This document shows positions 15,460 through 23,335 of a stretch of 64,000 nucleotides of DNA, piece by piece; positions within the stretch are counted from its first letter, which is position 1, and each line of letters opens with the position of its first letter. The translations under genes and the position numbers were made by a program. Origin of the DNA: Candidatus Aquicultor sp. (GTDB lineage: Bacteria; Actinomycetota; Aquicultoria; Aquicultorales; Aquicultoraceae). The notes under the pieces are model-generated. The model worked only from the letters and a program-made list of their open reading frames with translations. It was not told the DNA's origin and made no database searches. The stretch spans positions 1-64,000 of the forward strand of contig DASXVE010000024.1 of NCBI GenBank assembly GCA_036504445.1, written 5' to 3'.

Positions 15460-15708
15460 CTAGCTTGCCAGCGCGCGTTTTTTCTCTTCATACTCCGCTG
15501 CGTCGATCTCGCCCTTCGCATAGCGCTCCTGCAAAACCTCAAGAGCCCTGTTGTGATTGTCTTGACGAGGACCGCCGACGTTAAAACCGGCTCCGCCCGC
15601 GCCTCTTACGAGATAGACGACTCCGAATATGATCAAGGCCCAGAAGAAGACCATTCCGAACATCATGAGAATTCCTCCCATTCCAAAAATTCCTCCGCCC
15701 CACATCAT
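15460..15708 (-). CDS. SHOCT-domain membrane protein
   Basis: 82 residues: a Gly/Met-rich start (MMWGGGIFGMGG), one membrane span (MVFFWALIIFGVVYLV) and a C-terminal SHOCT motif (ALEVLQERYAKGEIDAAEYEEKK). SHOCT proteins are short membrane or phage-associated oligomerisation modules of unclear function. ATG with GAGGTG upstream. A paralogue interrupted by a stop lies at 16423 on the other strand, with the cytochrome between them. Confidence 0.85.
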   Translation of the reverse strand: MMWGGGIFGMGGILMMFGMVFFWALIIFGVVYLVRGAGGAGFNVGGPRQDNHNRALEVLQERYAKGEIDAAEYEEKKRALAS

Positions 15709-15903
15709 CTTGGCTCACCTCTGTCTGTGATAGTCGGTGGGTATCCAACCGCTTAGATTATATATTCCATCTCATATTTAAGTTTAAACCCGTCCCGTAC
15801 CGAGTTCAACGGCGTGCGACCCCTCTTACCACAAGTAACCCCTCGGGGCACGTTTAATTAAGTCGCTGATGGGTACAAACTCTTAAAAGTTGGGAGGTTA
15901 AAA

Positions 15904-16401
15904 ATGAAGTGGCTTTTGCCCACCGCAATTATCTTGATCATTGTAGGAATTGTCGGCCTGGTCTTCTTTAACTACTACTCGTTCTCCTCGAGTCAGCCGG
16001 GAGTGGTGCGAGCGCCGCTTCGCGGCCCCGGCACCCCGTATAGCTCCGGGAGCTTTCGCAGTAATGGTGAGCAGATCTTTTTTACCGGCACGAGCGCCAA
16101 AGATACGGTTACGGTAACCGGTGGTCCCTTTTGGTTTCAGATGATGGGCGGCGGCTGTGCTAACTGTCACGGCCCGGACGGTCACGGCGGCAGAGTTACG
16201 ATGATGGGAAGCAGCTTCGTCTCAGCCAACATTACGTACAACCGGCTCAAGAAAGAGGGCTTTACCGATGCCCTCATTAAGCGGGCGGTAACGCGCGGCA
16301 TCGATGAGAAAGGCGGCCGTCTGAGTAGCAATATGCCAAATTGGCATATGTCCAACGATGATCTAAACGATGTAATTAACTATCTTAAAACTCTCGATTA
16401 A
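15904..16401 (+). CDS. Membrane-anchored monoheme cytochrome c
   Basis: 165 residues: an N-terminal anchor (MKWLLPTAIILIIVGIVGLV), a Ser/Pro/Gly-rich linker, a single heme motif GCANCHGPDGHGG (near residue 95) and a distal Met candidate in LSSNMPNWHMSNDDLNDVIN, the usual end of class I cytochromes c. Expected to face the outside and carry electrons; no oxidase or reductase partner is visible nearby. GGGAGG lies eight bases upstream of the ATG. It is followed 21 bases later by the SHOCT-type gene with an in-frame TGA. Confidence 0.88.
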   Translation: MKWLLPTAIILIIVGIVGLVFFNYYSFSSSQPGVVRAPLRGPGTPYSSGSFRSNGEQIFFTGTSAKDTVTVTGGPFWFQMMGGGCANCHGPDGHGGRVTMMGSSFVSANITYNRLKKEGFTDALIKRAVTRGIDEKGGRLSSNMPNWHMSNDDLNDVINYLKTLD

Positions 16402-16422
16402 TCACTAAAAGGAGGAAATTCT

Positions 16423-16686
16423 ATGTGCCCATTCTGAGGCGGTGGATTCTATGGCGGAGGCGGCGCCCTCGGCATCATTATTAGCCTCATCTTCTCCCTT
16501 ATTCTCCTTGTCGGACTAGGACTTTTAATCTGGTGGATCGTGCGCCAAGCAGGTGGGCCTCGAGCGGTGCCGCCTGGCCAAGGACCCTCAAGTCGCGCCC
16601 TCGACATCCTAAACGAGCGCTACGCTAAGGGTGAAATCAGCAAGGAAGAGTACGAGCAAAGAAAGCGCGAACTAACATCAGGATAA
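16423..16686 (+). pseudogene. SHOCT-domain membrane protein with in-frame TGA at codon 5
   Basis: An ideal AAAGGAGG lies seven bases before an ATG that opens MCPF, then TGA (16435-16437), then 82 uninterrupted codons: GGGFYGGGGALGIIISLIFS, a membrane span, and the SHOCT motif ALDILNERYAKGEISKEEYE. The body parallels the intact paralogue at 15460, whose start is MMWGGG, so TGG (Trp) to TGA is the simplest explanation. No in-frame ATG or GTG follows early enough to rescue the span. It may be a fresh nonsense mutation, a sequence error or a read-through product. TGA is used as a true stop elsewhere in the window, for example in rsbV. Confidence 0.7.
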
Positions 16687-16713
16687 ATTTGAGAAGGCAA
16701 GGGTGTAAATACA

Positions 16714-17742
16714 GTGCTCTCAATCGGAAAAATTAGGGGCTTTGAACAAATAGCAGATAGCGCTGGGATAATTCGAATCGCTGCGATGGACCAGCGCGGC
16801 TCCCTGCAAAAAATGCTCAATGTCGGCAAGCCGGAATCGGTTAGCTACGAAGAATTGAGGGATGCAAAGCTCATGCTTTGTAAGGTGTTGGCACCACACG
16901 CAAGCGCGGTGCTTATAGACCCCGAATACGGAGCGGCGCAGGCAATTGCGGCACATGTGTTGCTGGGTGATACCGGCCTCTTGGTGAGTTTGGAAAAAAG
17001 CGGCTATGCCGGCGATATCCATGCACGGCAGGCTGAAGTAATACCTGGCTGGACTATCGAGAAGATTAAGCGCATGGGAGCAAATGCCGTTAAAATTCTT
17101 GTGTATTACAATCCTGATGCTATGACCGCCAGGCAAATAAGGGATTTTGTAGCACGAGCGGCGGATGATTGCGCGCGCTATGATATCCCCTGCATCGTTG
17201 AAACCCTCGTGTACCCGTTGGAAGGCGATGAGCATTCACCGGAGTTTGCCGTTACAAAGCCGGGCCTCGTTTTACGAACCGCGCGGGATATAACCGCGTT
17301 GGGCATCGACCTCTACAAAGCGGAGTTTCCGGTGGTGCCAAGCCTCGATATGGACGAGAATGAGGCTTTGCAGTACTGCCTTGAGCTCACGAAGGTAAGT
17401 CGGGTACCCTGGGTGGTACTGAGCGCAGGAATGGACTTTCACTTGTTTACTCGAGTCGTTGCAATCGCCTGTAACGGCGGCGCATCCGGCTTTATAGCGG
17501 GCCGCGCCATCTGGAAAGACGCGTTTACATACACCTCCGAAGAAGAGCGGCTTAGTTATTTGGAAACCACCGGTGTCGCACACCTTCAGGAAATAAACGA
17601 CAACGCGTCAAAACTCGCTACGCCCTGGTTTAAGCGGTACGATATCGACCTCGAACTTGAATCGGGCGTGGGGTCGGACTGGCACACACTGTATCAAGGC
17701 TTTACCGGACCCGGGCCCGGGCCCCAGGTTGTTGGTTTTTAA
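16714..17742 (+). CDS. lacD: Tagatose-1,6-bisphosphate aldolase-like (LacD family)
   Basis: 342 residues. Family marks include AAMDQRGSLQKML near residue 25, VLIDPEYGAA, a VKILVYYNPD strand and the Schiff-base region DLYKAEFPV with the candidate Lys. LacD enzymes split tagatose-1,6-bisphosphate, and often other ketohexose bisphosphates, into DHAP and glyceraldehyde-3-phosphate. No lac or tagatose genes accompany it, so it probably serves as a general class I bisphosphate aldolase in glycolysis, consistent with a GAPDH gene 3 kb away. GTG start with AAGGGTG upstream. It converges on the P-type ATPase gene with 12 bases between stops. Confidence 0.88.
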   Translation: MLSIGKIRGFEQIADSAGIIRIAAMDQRGSLQKMLNVGKPESVSYEELRDAKLMLCKVLAPHASAVLIDPEYGAAQAIAAHVLLGDTGLLVSLEKSGYAGDIHARQAEVIPGWTIEKIKRMGANAVKILVYYNPDAMTARQIRDFVARAADDCARYDIPCIVETLVYPLEGDEHSPEFAVTKPGLVLRTARDITALGIDLYKAEFPVVPSLDMDENEALQYCLELTKVSRVPWVVLSAGMDFHLFTRVVAIACNGGASGFIAGRAIWKDAFTYTSEEERLSYLETTGVAHLQEINDNASKLATPWFKRYDIDLELESGVGSDWHTLYQGFTGPGPGPQVVGF

Positions 17743-17754
17743 TAACGCGAAGAC

Positions 17755-20109
17755 CTATCCCAAATTCCTCGCCTGACGGCTTAAAAGCAGTGAGTTTAGA
17801 GTGACCGTGATAGTGCTCGCCGACATAGCGATAGCGGCAATCTGTGGGCTCAAAAGCAAGCCGGTAAACGGATAAAGTATCCCGGCGGCAATCGGCAGGG
17901 CAACTGCGTTGTAGCCGATTGCCCAAGCAATGTTTTGTCTGATTTTACCCAGCACCAAGTGCCCAAGATGTATGGCCTTTACGACGTCTCGCGGATCGTT
18001 GCGCATGAGCACTATCGCGCCGGACTCTATCGCCACATCGGTCCCCGCCCCGATTGCGATGCCGAGGTCCGCCTGAACTAACGCGGGCGCGTCATTGATG
18101 CCGTCGCCCACCATCGCCACAAGCCTACCCTGCTGTTGCAGCTCCTTAACCTTCCGAGCTTTATCTGCTGGCAGTACCTCGGCAAACACCTTATCGATCC
18201 CCAACTCTTGTGCGACCGCATCGGCTGTCGCTTTGTTATCTCCGGTAACCATAGCGACTTCAATGCCCATGTTGTGAAGTTCTCTTACAGCTTCTTTCGA
18301 TTCGGGCTTTACGCGATCGGCAAGCCCCAATACACCTTCGATAGCTCCATTTACCGCCACAAAAATCATGGTTTTATGCTCATCCTCAAGTTTGCGAGAC
18401 CGCGCTTCGATTTTAGAAAGATCGATGTTTTCCTCCTTCATAAAGGCGATGTTGCCGACCATGGCCTCATTCGCTTCAATTGTTCCGACAGCTCCGCGAC
18501 CGGGAACCGCCCGGTAATCCGAAACCTGCGGAATATCAGTGATGCCACGCTCCTTGGCGGCGTTTACGACGGATCGGGCGATGGTGTGCTCAGAGCCTAC
18601 TTCGAGCCCGGCAACCAGGCGCAGGAGCTCATCGTGGCCATACCTGCCGACGGAGATAATGTCCTTTACCTCGGGGCGACCTTCGGTAAGGGTTCCGGTC
18701 TTATCGAACAAAACGGTATTGATGCGGGCCGAGTGCTCCAATGCCAAAGCGTTTTTCTCCAAAATGCCGTTTCTTGCCCCAACACCTGTGCCTACCACGA
18801 TGGCTATCGGGGTTGCGAGCGCCAAAGCGTCCGGGCAGGCGATAACGATTGTCGATATTCCCGCTGTTAAGGCAAACAACACGCCTTGCGTGCTAAAGCC
18901 AAGCCATAGCAAGAATGCGGCCAAGCCCCCGCCAAGGGCGACCGGCACCAAGTATGACGCCACCCGGTCGATAATGCGCTGAACCGGGGCGCGGGTCCGC
19001 TGTGCCGCTTCGACCAACGCGATGATTTGGCTAAGCGTGGTGTCTTCGCCGACTTTGGTCGCCCGCATCCGAAACGAGCCCTCTTGGTTGATCGTGGCGC
19101 CGATTACGTCGTCACCGGCTTTCTTTGAATCGGGGAGCGACTCGCCGGTTATGGCGGATTCGTCGATTGAGGTCTGCCCTTCGATTATCATCCCGTCGAC
19201 CGGGACCTTCTCGCCTGGCCGAACCAAGAGCAAGTCACCCTGCCTTACTTCATCCACCGGCACTTGCTTAACCTGGCTATCAACAACAAGATTGGCCGTC
19301 GGTGGTATGAGATCCAAGAGCGATCTTATCGCTTCGTTGGTGCGGCCCCTGGCAGCCATCTCGAGCCAGTGCCCGAGAAGTACAAAGGTTAAAAGCATGG
19401 TCGCCGCTTCATAAAATGTCGGCCCGCCAAAGATGAAGGTAGCGGCAACACTGTAGAGATAAGCAGCTAAGACGGCGACGGAAACGAGGGTCGCCATGTT
19501 GGTCGTGCGAAGCTTTAAGGCCCGCCAGGCGCCGGTAAAGAAGAACCATCCGCCATAGAGAACCGCCGGTGTGGCGACGATAAAGTGGAATAGGTTGATA
19601 TCAATCGGCAGCGTTATTGTGCGGCCGATAATAGTCTCACCAATCGGCGAGGTGGCGACGACAATGGCGGTTAGAACCGCCGTTACAATAAAAGCGTTTC
19701 GAAGCTGCTTGACCATTTCCGGGCCATGTCCGGCATGCTCGGTTTCGATGCCGTATTCGGACTGCCAGGCCGGTGCAACATGCTCATGCGCTTCATGGTT
19801 AACATGCTCGGGCTTTACTTGCGGCTCAATCTTGGTGCTGCCCAAGTGAATGTGACCGTGAACTTCATGACGTACTTCCTCATCGGCTGCATCGATTATC
19901 TGCTGCAGTTCTTCTTCAGTTATACCAGCCGGAGTATATGTGATGGTTGCAAGACTGTTTTCAAGGTCAACGCGCACACCGGTAACGCTCGGCTGGCTCA
20001 AAATCCGTTTTTCGAGAAAAGCGGCATACTCAGGATAATCAGGCAGCGGCTTGATTTTGAGTTGAACGGTTCGTTCTTCTTCATGTGGATGGGCTGCGTG
20101 CTGATGCAT
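17755..20109 (-). CDS. P1B-type heavy-metal ATPase with CPD motif
   Basis: 784 residues. A His-rich start ([13 protein letters not shown]) is followed by an HMA-like domain without CxxC (residues about 15-85), a second His-rich linker (HEAHEHV, EHAGHG) and the P-type core: TGES, the membrane motif [14 protein letters not shown], phosphorylation loop [11 protein letters not shown] and [12 protein letters not shown]. The usual CPC/CPH is CPD, and the nucleotide-site His-Pro is His-Thr (SEHTIARS). The length and Ala-Thr-Pro ending of the loop suggest a copper or related metal exporter, but substrate cannot be read from sequence. No CsoR or CopZ is adjacent. Confidence 0.88.
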   Translation of the reverse strand: MHQHAAHPHEEERTVQLKIKPLPDYPEYAAFLEKRILSQPSVTGVRVDLENSLATITYTPAGITEEELQQIIDAADEEVRHEVHGHIHLGSTKIEPQVKPEHVNHEAHEHVAPAWQSEYGIETEHAGHGPEMVKQLRNAFIVTAVLTAIVVATSPIGETIIGRTITLPIDINLFHFIVATPAVLYGGWFFFTGAWRALKLRTTNMATLVSVAVLAAYLYSVAATFIFGGPTFYEAATMLLTFVLLGHWLEMAARGRTNEAIRSLLDLIPPTANLVVDSQVKQVPVDEVRQGDLLLVRPGEKVPVDGMIIEGQTSIDESAITGESLPDSKKAGDDVIGATINQEGSFRMRATKVGEDTTLSQIIALVEAAQRTRAPVQRIIDRVASYLVPVALGGGLAAFLLWLGFSTQGVLFALTAGISTIVIACPDALALATPIAIVVGTGVGARNGILEKNALALEHSARINTVLFDKTGTLTEGRPEVKDIISVGRYGHDELLRLVAGLEVGSEHTIARSVVNAAKERGITDIPQVSDYRAVPGRGAVGTIEANEAMVGNIAFMKEENIDLSKIEARSRKLEDEHKTMIFVAVNGAIEGVLGLADRVKPESKEAVRELHNMGIEVAMVTGDNKATADAVAQELGIDKVFAEVLPADKARKVKELQQQGRLVAMVGDGINDAPALVQADLGIAIGAGTDVAIESGAIVLMRNDPRDVVKAIHLGHLVLGKIRQNIAWAIGYNAVALPIAAGILYPFTGLLLSPQIAAIAMSASTITVTLNSLLLSRQARNLG

Positions 20110-20162
20110 GTTGGTACTTTATCACCTCACATTTGTATACCCATCAGTTAAGGTGCCAAACC

Positions 20163-21338
20163 CTAAGCGCTGCGTTGTTCCCTCGTCGGCTCGGCCTTCG
20201 TTGGCTCTTCGGCTCCCTTAAAGCCTTCTTCCATGAACCGTTCCCGGGCTTCTATGAGCGCCTTGCCTATCTCGAAATGAATGATCTCTTCGGGCATTGT
20301 CTTGGGAAGGAAGCTTTTCGTAATACCGAGCGATAGATTTGTTTTCTCTATAGATTCCATTCCATTCTGCATGATACCGGTTAAGGCGCGAATGCAATCA
20401 ACGCTCTCGGGTATGGTGATCGCTTCATTGTGAACCTGAAATGCCAAGTAAACTTCACGGTCATCTGCAGCTAAAGCATCTTCCCAAACAGCGACCTCCC
20501 ACATATCGTTTCTCGAGCGTTCCAGATCTCGCATGAGTTCGATTACTGAATTAAGTGCCACTAAGCCGTTGCTTGAGTGCACAAACGCAATTCGAGGTTC
20601 TTCCCATAATGCATGGCGCAGCTCATCTAGTTTAACCGGGCGATTTGTCTCGACCATCGCAAAGTGCAAGTGGCTTAAGTTATACGGGCCGGCTCCGGCA
20701 ATGGTTGTGATGTCTAGATCATGCATGACCGTCTGAGCATCAGGCCCCTGGTGGCTTGGTACTTTTGTCTCGGGTATCGCAGTATTGATCATGCCATCCT
20801 TATGACTTTCCCACGGGTCGGTACCCCGGCGCATCAAAACAGCGCGCGCCCGCTTTATCCAGCCATTCTTATTAAGCGCATTGAGTACACGACACAAACC
20901 CGTTGTATTGCACGAAACTACGCGTGCAAATTGTTTATTGAGCGCTTGATGGTAGTTGACTTGTGCGGTAAAAGACACACCGGTGAGTCCGTGTTCCTCC
21001 CCACCCTGGAAGATAGCCTTAACCCCCACATCCTCATAGATTGGTTTGTTTTTTAAGCCAATTCCTTTAGGCGTACAATCGACGACAATGTCGACTTGCC
21101 GCAATAGATCGTTGAGTGTACCGGCAACCGGGATATTGGCTTCCTCCATAGTTGATACTCTTTCGGGAACAGAAGCGTAAATCTGATATCCTCGCTCAGC
21201 CGCAACCCTAATTCGATAATCGTAGACGACATCCGAAACGCCGATGAGCTCCATATCGTCTTGCTTCGCTACAGCGTCGGCTACCCTTTTACCAATAACA
21301 CCGTAGCCGTTTACGCCAACTCGCACCTTTTCGGCCAT
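20163..21338 (-). CDS. gap: Type II (archaeal-type) glyceraldehyde-3-phosphate dehydrogenase
   Basis: 391 residues. A Rossmann start (VRVGVNGYGVIGKRVADAV), the catalytic Cys in VSCNTTGLCRVL (near residue 140) and a following RRGTDP motif identify the NAD(P)-dependent type II enzyme, otherwise mostly archaeal. It oxidises glyceraldehyde-3-phosphate to 1,3-bisphosphoglycerate. The C-terminus (from about residue 340) has an extension ending in Glu/Pro/Thr-rich sequence. GGAGAG lies eight bases before the ATG. It is convergent with nothing; the metal ATPase starts 54 bases downstream of its stop on the same strand, and the PaaK-like gene diverges from it. Horizontal acquisition from archaea in the lineage is plausible. 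Confidence 0.92.
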   Translation of the reverse strand: MAEKVRVGVNGYGVIGKRVADAVAKQDDMELIGVSDVVYDYRIRVAAERGYQIYASVPERVSTMEEANIPVAGTLNDLLRQVDIVVDCTPKGIGLKNKPIYEDVGVKAIFQGGEEHGLTGVSFTAQVNYHQALNKQFARVVSCNTTGLCRVLNALNKNGWIKRARAVLMRRGTDPWESHKDGMINTAIPETKVPSHQGPDAQTVMHDLDITTIAGAGPYNLSHLHFAMVETNRPVKLDELRHALWEEPRIAFVHSSNGLVALNSVIELMRDLERSRNDMWEVAVWEDALAADDREVYLAFQVHNEAITIPESVDCIRALTGIMQNGMESIEKTNLSLGITKSFLPKTMPEEIIHFEIGKALIEARERFMEEGFKGAEEPTKAEPTREQRSA

Positions 21339-21453
21339 GAGAATTCTCTCCTTTGAGCAGATTTGATGTTAAATATTCCCTTTAGGCATACTTTTTAAAG
21401 ATCGAAGAAAAGCGGGTAAGATAATCGCATCAACTCACCAAGAAAGGCTATCT

Positions 21454-22803
21454 ATGACTTTCAACCAAATAATCAAGTTGCTTGCGCTTCGCCGAAAATT
21501 ACATAGACGCGATACATGGGCAAGAGAGAAACTCGTTGAATATAAAGCAAACGCGTTGCTGGATTTACGCAGCTATGCCTATAAGTTCTCACCTTATTAC
21601 CAGAAGTTGCACAATGGCCTTTTTAAAGCACCGTTGCAAGAGCTCCCAGTATTAACAAAACGAATGCTTATGGAGAATTGGGATGAGCTTATTACCGACA
21701 GATCAATCAAACTTGCGGATGTCCAGAGTTTCCTTACCGATTTAAAAGACGTAAAGTTATTCAGGAACAAGTATTATGTTGCCTCTACCGCCGGCACAAC
21801 CGGCATGAGGGGTATCTTCATCTACAACCCTAAGGAGTGGCTATCAGTGTTAGCCTCTTATACAAGAGGCAATGATTGGGCGGGAGTAAAGGCAGGCCTG
21901 ACAAGAAGAACAAAGATAGCTATTGTAAGCACGACGACTCCCTGGCACCAATCGGCTGCAGTGGGTGCAACGTTAAAAAGCTGGTTCGTCCCTACTCTAA
22001 GAATTGATTCCACCGATACGATGGAGCACATCGTTTCTGCCCTTAACGATTTTCAACCAAGATCACTTGTTGCGTATGCAAATATGGCAAGATTACTCGC
22101 AAATGAACAACTTGCTGGCAACCTCAATATCTCACCTGAGGCCGTTTTTTGCGCATCAGAAGTTTTAACGCAAGATTCCAGAGAGCTAATAAAGAACGCG
22201 TGGGGTAAAGAACCGTTTAATCAATATGCTGCAACTGAGACGGCCGGAATAGCCTCTGATTGCGAGTATCATGACCTTCACCTCTATGAGGACCTAGTCA
22301 TAACTGAAATTGTTAACGAGAAAAACGCCCACGTACAGCCTGGAGAATACGGAACAAAGATATTGGTTACAGTTTTATTTAGCCGTACACTCCCTTTGAT
22401 ACGCTACGAAATGAGTGATAGCGTAAGGCCGTCTACTCGCCTTTCTCCATGCGGGCGCCCCTTTGCTTTAATAGAGGACATTCAAGGCAGAGCGGAGGAT
22501 ACGCTTTTTCTGTTTGATAATAAGGGAGACGAGGTTGCCATCCACCCAAATGTCTTTCATAACATAATGGAACAAGAGCCCGTTGCTGGCTGGCAGATTA
22601 TCCAGGAGAACGACAATAACTTAAATGTGCGCATCCTCAGTCCTGGGGCTGGCTTTCGCGAACAGCAGTTAGTAAATGCAGTTTCTTCTCAACTTGAAAT
22701 GCAAGGCATTCACGAACCCAAGATAAAAGTGGAGCGCGTTACATCGTTGCTCAGAGGTTCTTTAGGAAAAATATTTCTAATAAGAGCTAAGAAGAACACT
22801 TAA
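21454..22803 (+). CDS. PaaK-like adenylate-forming enzyme
   Basis: 449 residues. The P-loop-like STAGTTGMRGIFIYN (near residue 110), the QYAATETAGIASDCEYHDLH block and the late LIRYEMSDSVRP motif are those of phenylacetate-CoA-ligase-type acyl adenylating proteins (CapK/PaaK). Substrate is unknown; many relatives lie in polysaccharide or aromatic-acid loci, but no such genes are near. The start follows AAAGG and encodes MTFNQIIKLL. The last codons (KKNT, stop) form the left edge of direct repeat copy B, marking this as the native neighbour of tRNA-Ile2 before the island inserted. Confidence 0.82.
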   Translation: MTFNQIIKLLALRRKLHRRDTWAREKLVEYKANALLDLRSYAYKFSPYYQKLHNGLFKAPLQELPVLTKRMLMENWDELITDRSIKLADVQSFLTDLKDVKLFRNKYYVASTAGTTGMRGIFIYNPKEWLSVLASYTRGNDWAGVKAGLTRRTKIAIVSTTTPWHQSAAVGATLKSWFVPTLRIDSTDTMEHIVSALNDFQPRSLVAYANMARLLANEQLAGNLNISPEAVFCASEVLTQDSRELIKNAWGKEPFNQYAATETAGIASDCEYHDLHLYEDLVITEIVNEKNAHVQPGEYGTKILVTVLFSRTLPLIRYEMSDSVRPSTRLSPCGRPFALIEDIQGRAEDTLFLFDNKGDEVAIHPNVFHNIMEQEPVAGWQIIQENDNNLNVRILSPGAGFREQQLVNAVSSQLEMQGIHEPKIKVERVTSLLRGSLGKIFLIRAKKNT

Positions 22804-23100
22804 GCTTATATTTGCTTGCGAGCCAACAGAGAACATTGTTATGAGGTAACGAGCAACAGATAAATATCTACTTTCGAAAAGCCATAATCTAACATGTTGT
22901 TCCACAGACCGAGTCACATTATGATAGCTACACACCACAAAATTATAAGACCAAAGGCCCTAGTCACGAATAAACGGCGCCCCAAGAATAGCCAGTCATC
23001 AATTCTGACCCATTTTTGACCCATCGAGCCGCACTTTCTTCCATAAAATAACAAAATAGCGAACCTCTCTAGGCTCGCTACCTGCTTTTTTATTCTGTGG
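22790..23100. repeat. Long direct repeat, copy B (native flank of tRNA-Ile2)
   Basis: Counterpart of 139-448. It runs from the last codons of the PaaK-like gene to the TGTGG that belongs to the att core and includes the tRNA terminator. It also holds ATTCTGACCCATTTTTGACC, two TGACCC words 11 bases apart, a motif that recurs at 23251. No gene is present in 22804-23335; the stretch contains this repeat, the terminator, attL and the TGACCC words. Confidence 0.85.
23057..23080 (-). terminator. Displaced terminator of tRNA-Ile2
   Basis: Read leftward from the tRNA piece at 23096-23140, the order is tRNA 3' end, 15 bases, a 10-bp stem (TAGCGAGCCT / AGGTTCGCTA, AGAG loop) and TTTTGTTATTTT. That is a standard intrinsic terminator for the minus-strand tRNA, now separated from the intact tRNA by 34 kb. 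Confidence 0.7.
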
Positions 23101-23140
23101 GCCCTGTAGGATTCGAACCTACGACCAAGGGATTATGAGT
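23096..23140. other. attL: displaced 3' half of tRNA-Ile2
   Basis: 45 bases identical to 57394-57438: part of the anticodon arm, variable loop, T arm, acceptor and two flanking bases. To the right the sequence departs from the tRNA (GGCAACATGG), so this is a tRNA fragment and not a gene. Confidence 0.92.
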
Positions 23141-23250
23141 GGCAACATGGCCTCAGAATAGCCTGCATGCTGTGTCTTATAGTGCCCTGGCCTGCACATT
23201 TGCAATGCCCACTCTGCACTGGTTGTCGCCAAGTGAATGGCATGATGTGG

Positions 23251-23282
23251 GTTCTGACCCTTTTTTGACCCCTCGAGCCGAT
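23251..23282. repeat. Third copy of the paired TGACCC motif
   Basis: TTCTGACCCTTTTTTGACCC followed by a TCGAGCCG tail, matching the motif inside both long repeat copies (349 and 22998 regions). Two TGACCC words lie 11 bases apart, one helical turn, on both sides of attL. They could be integrase arm-type sites; on the minus strand they would also read as a short GSKxGQN peptide tail. Confidence 0.45.
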
Positions 23283-23335
23283 ATCTTGTTAAGCAATGTA
23301 AGACTATCTTGGCAGAAAGCAACGCGCCTATCTCA

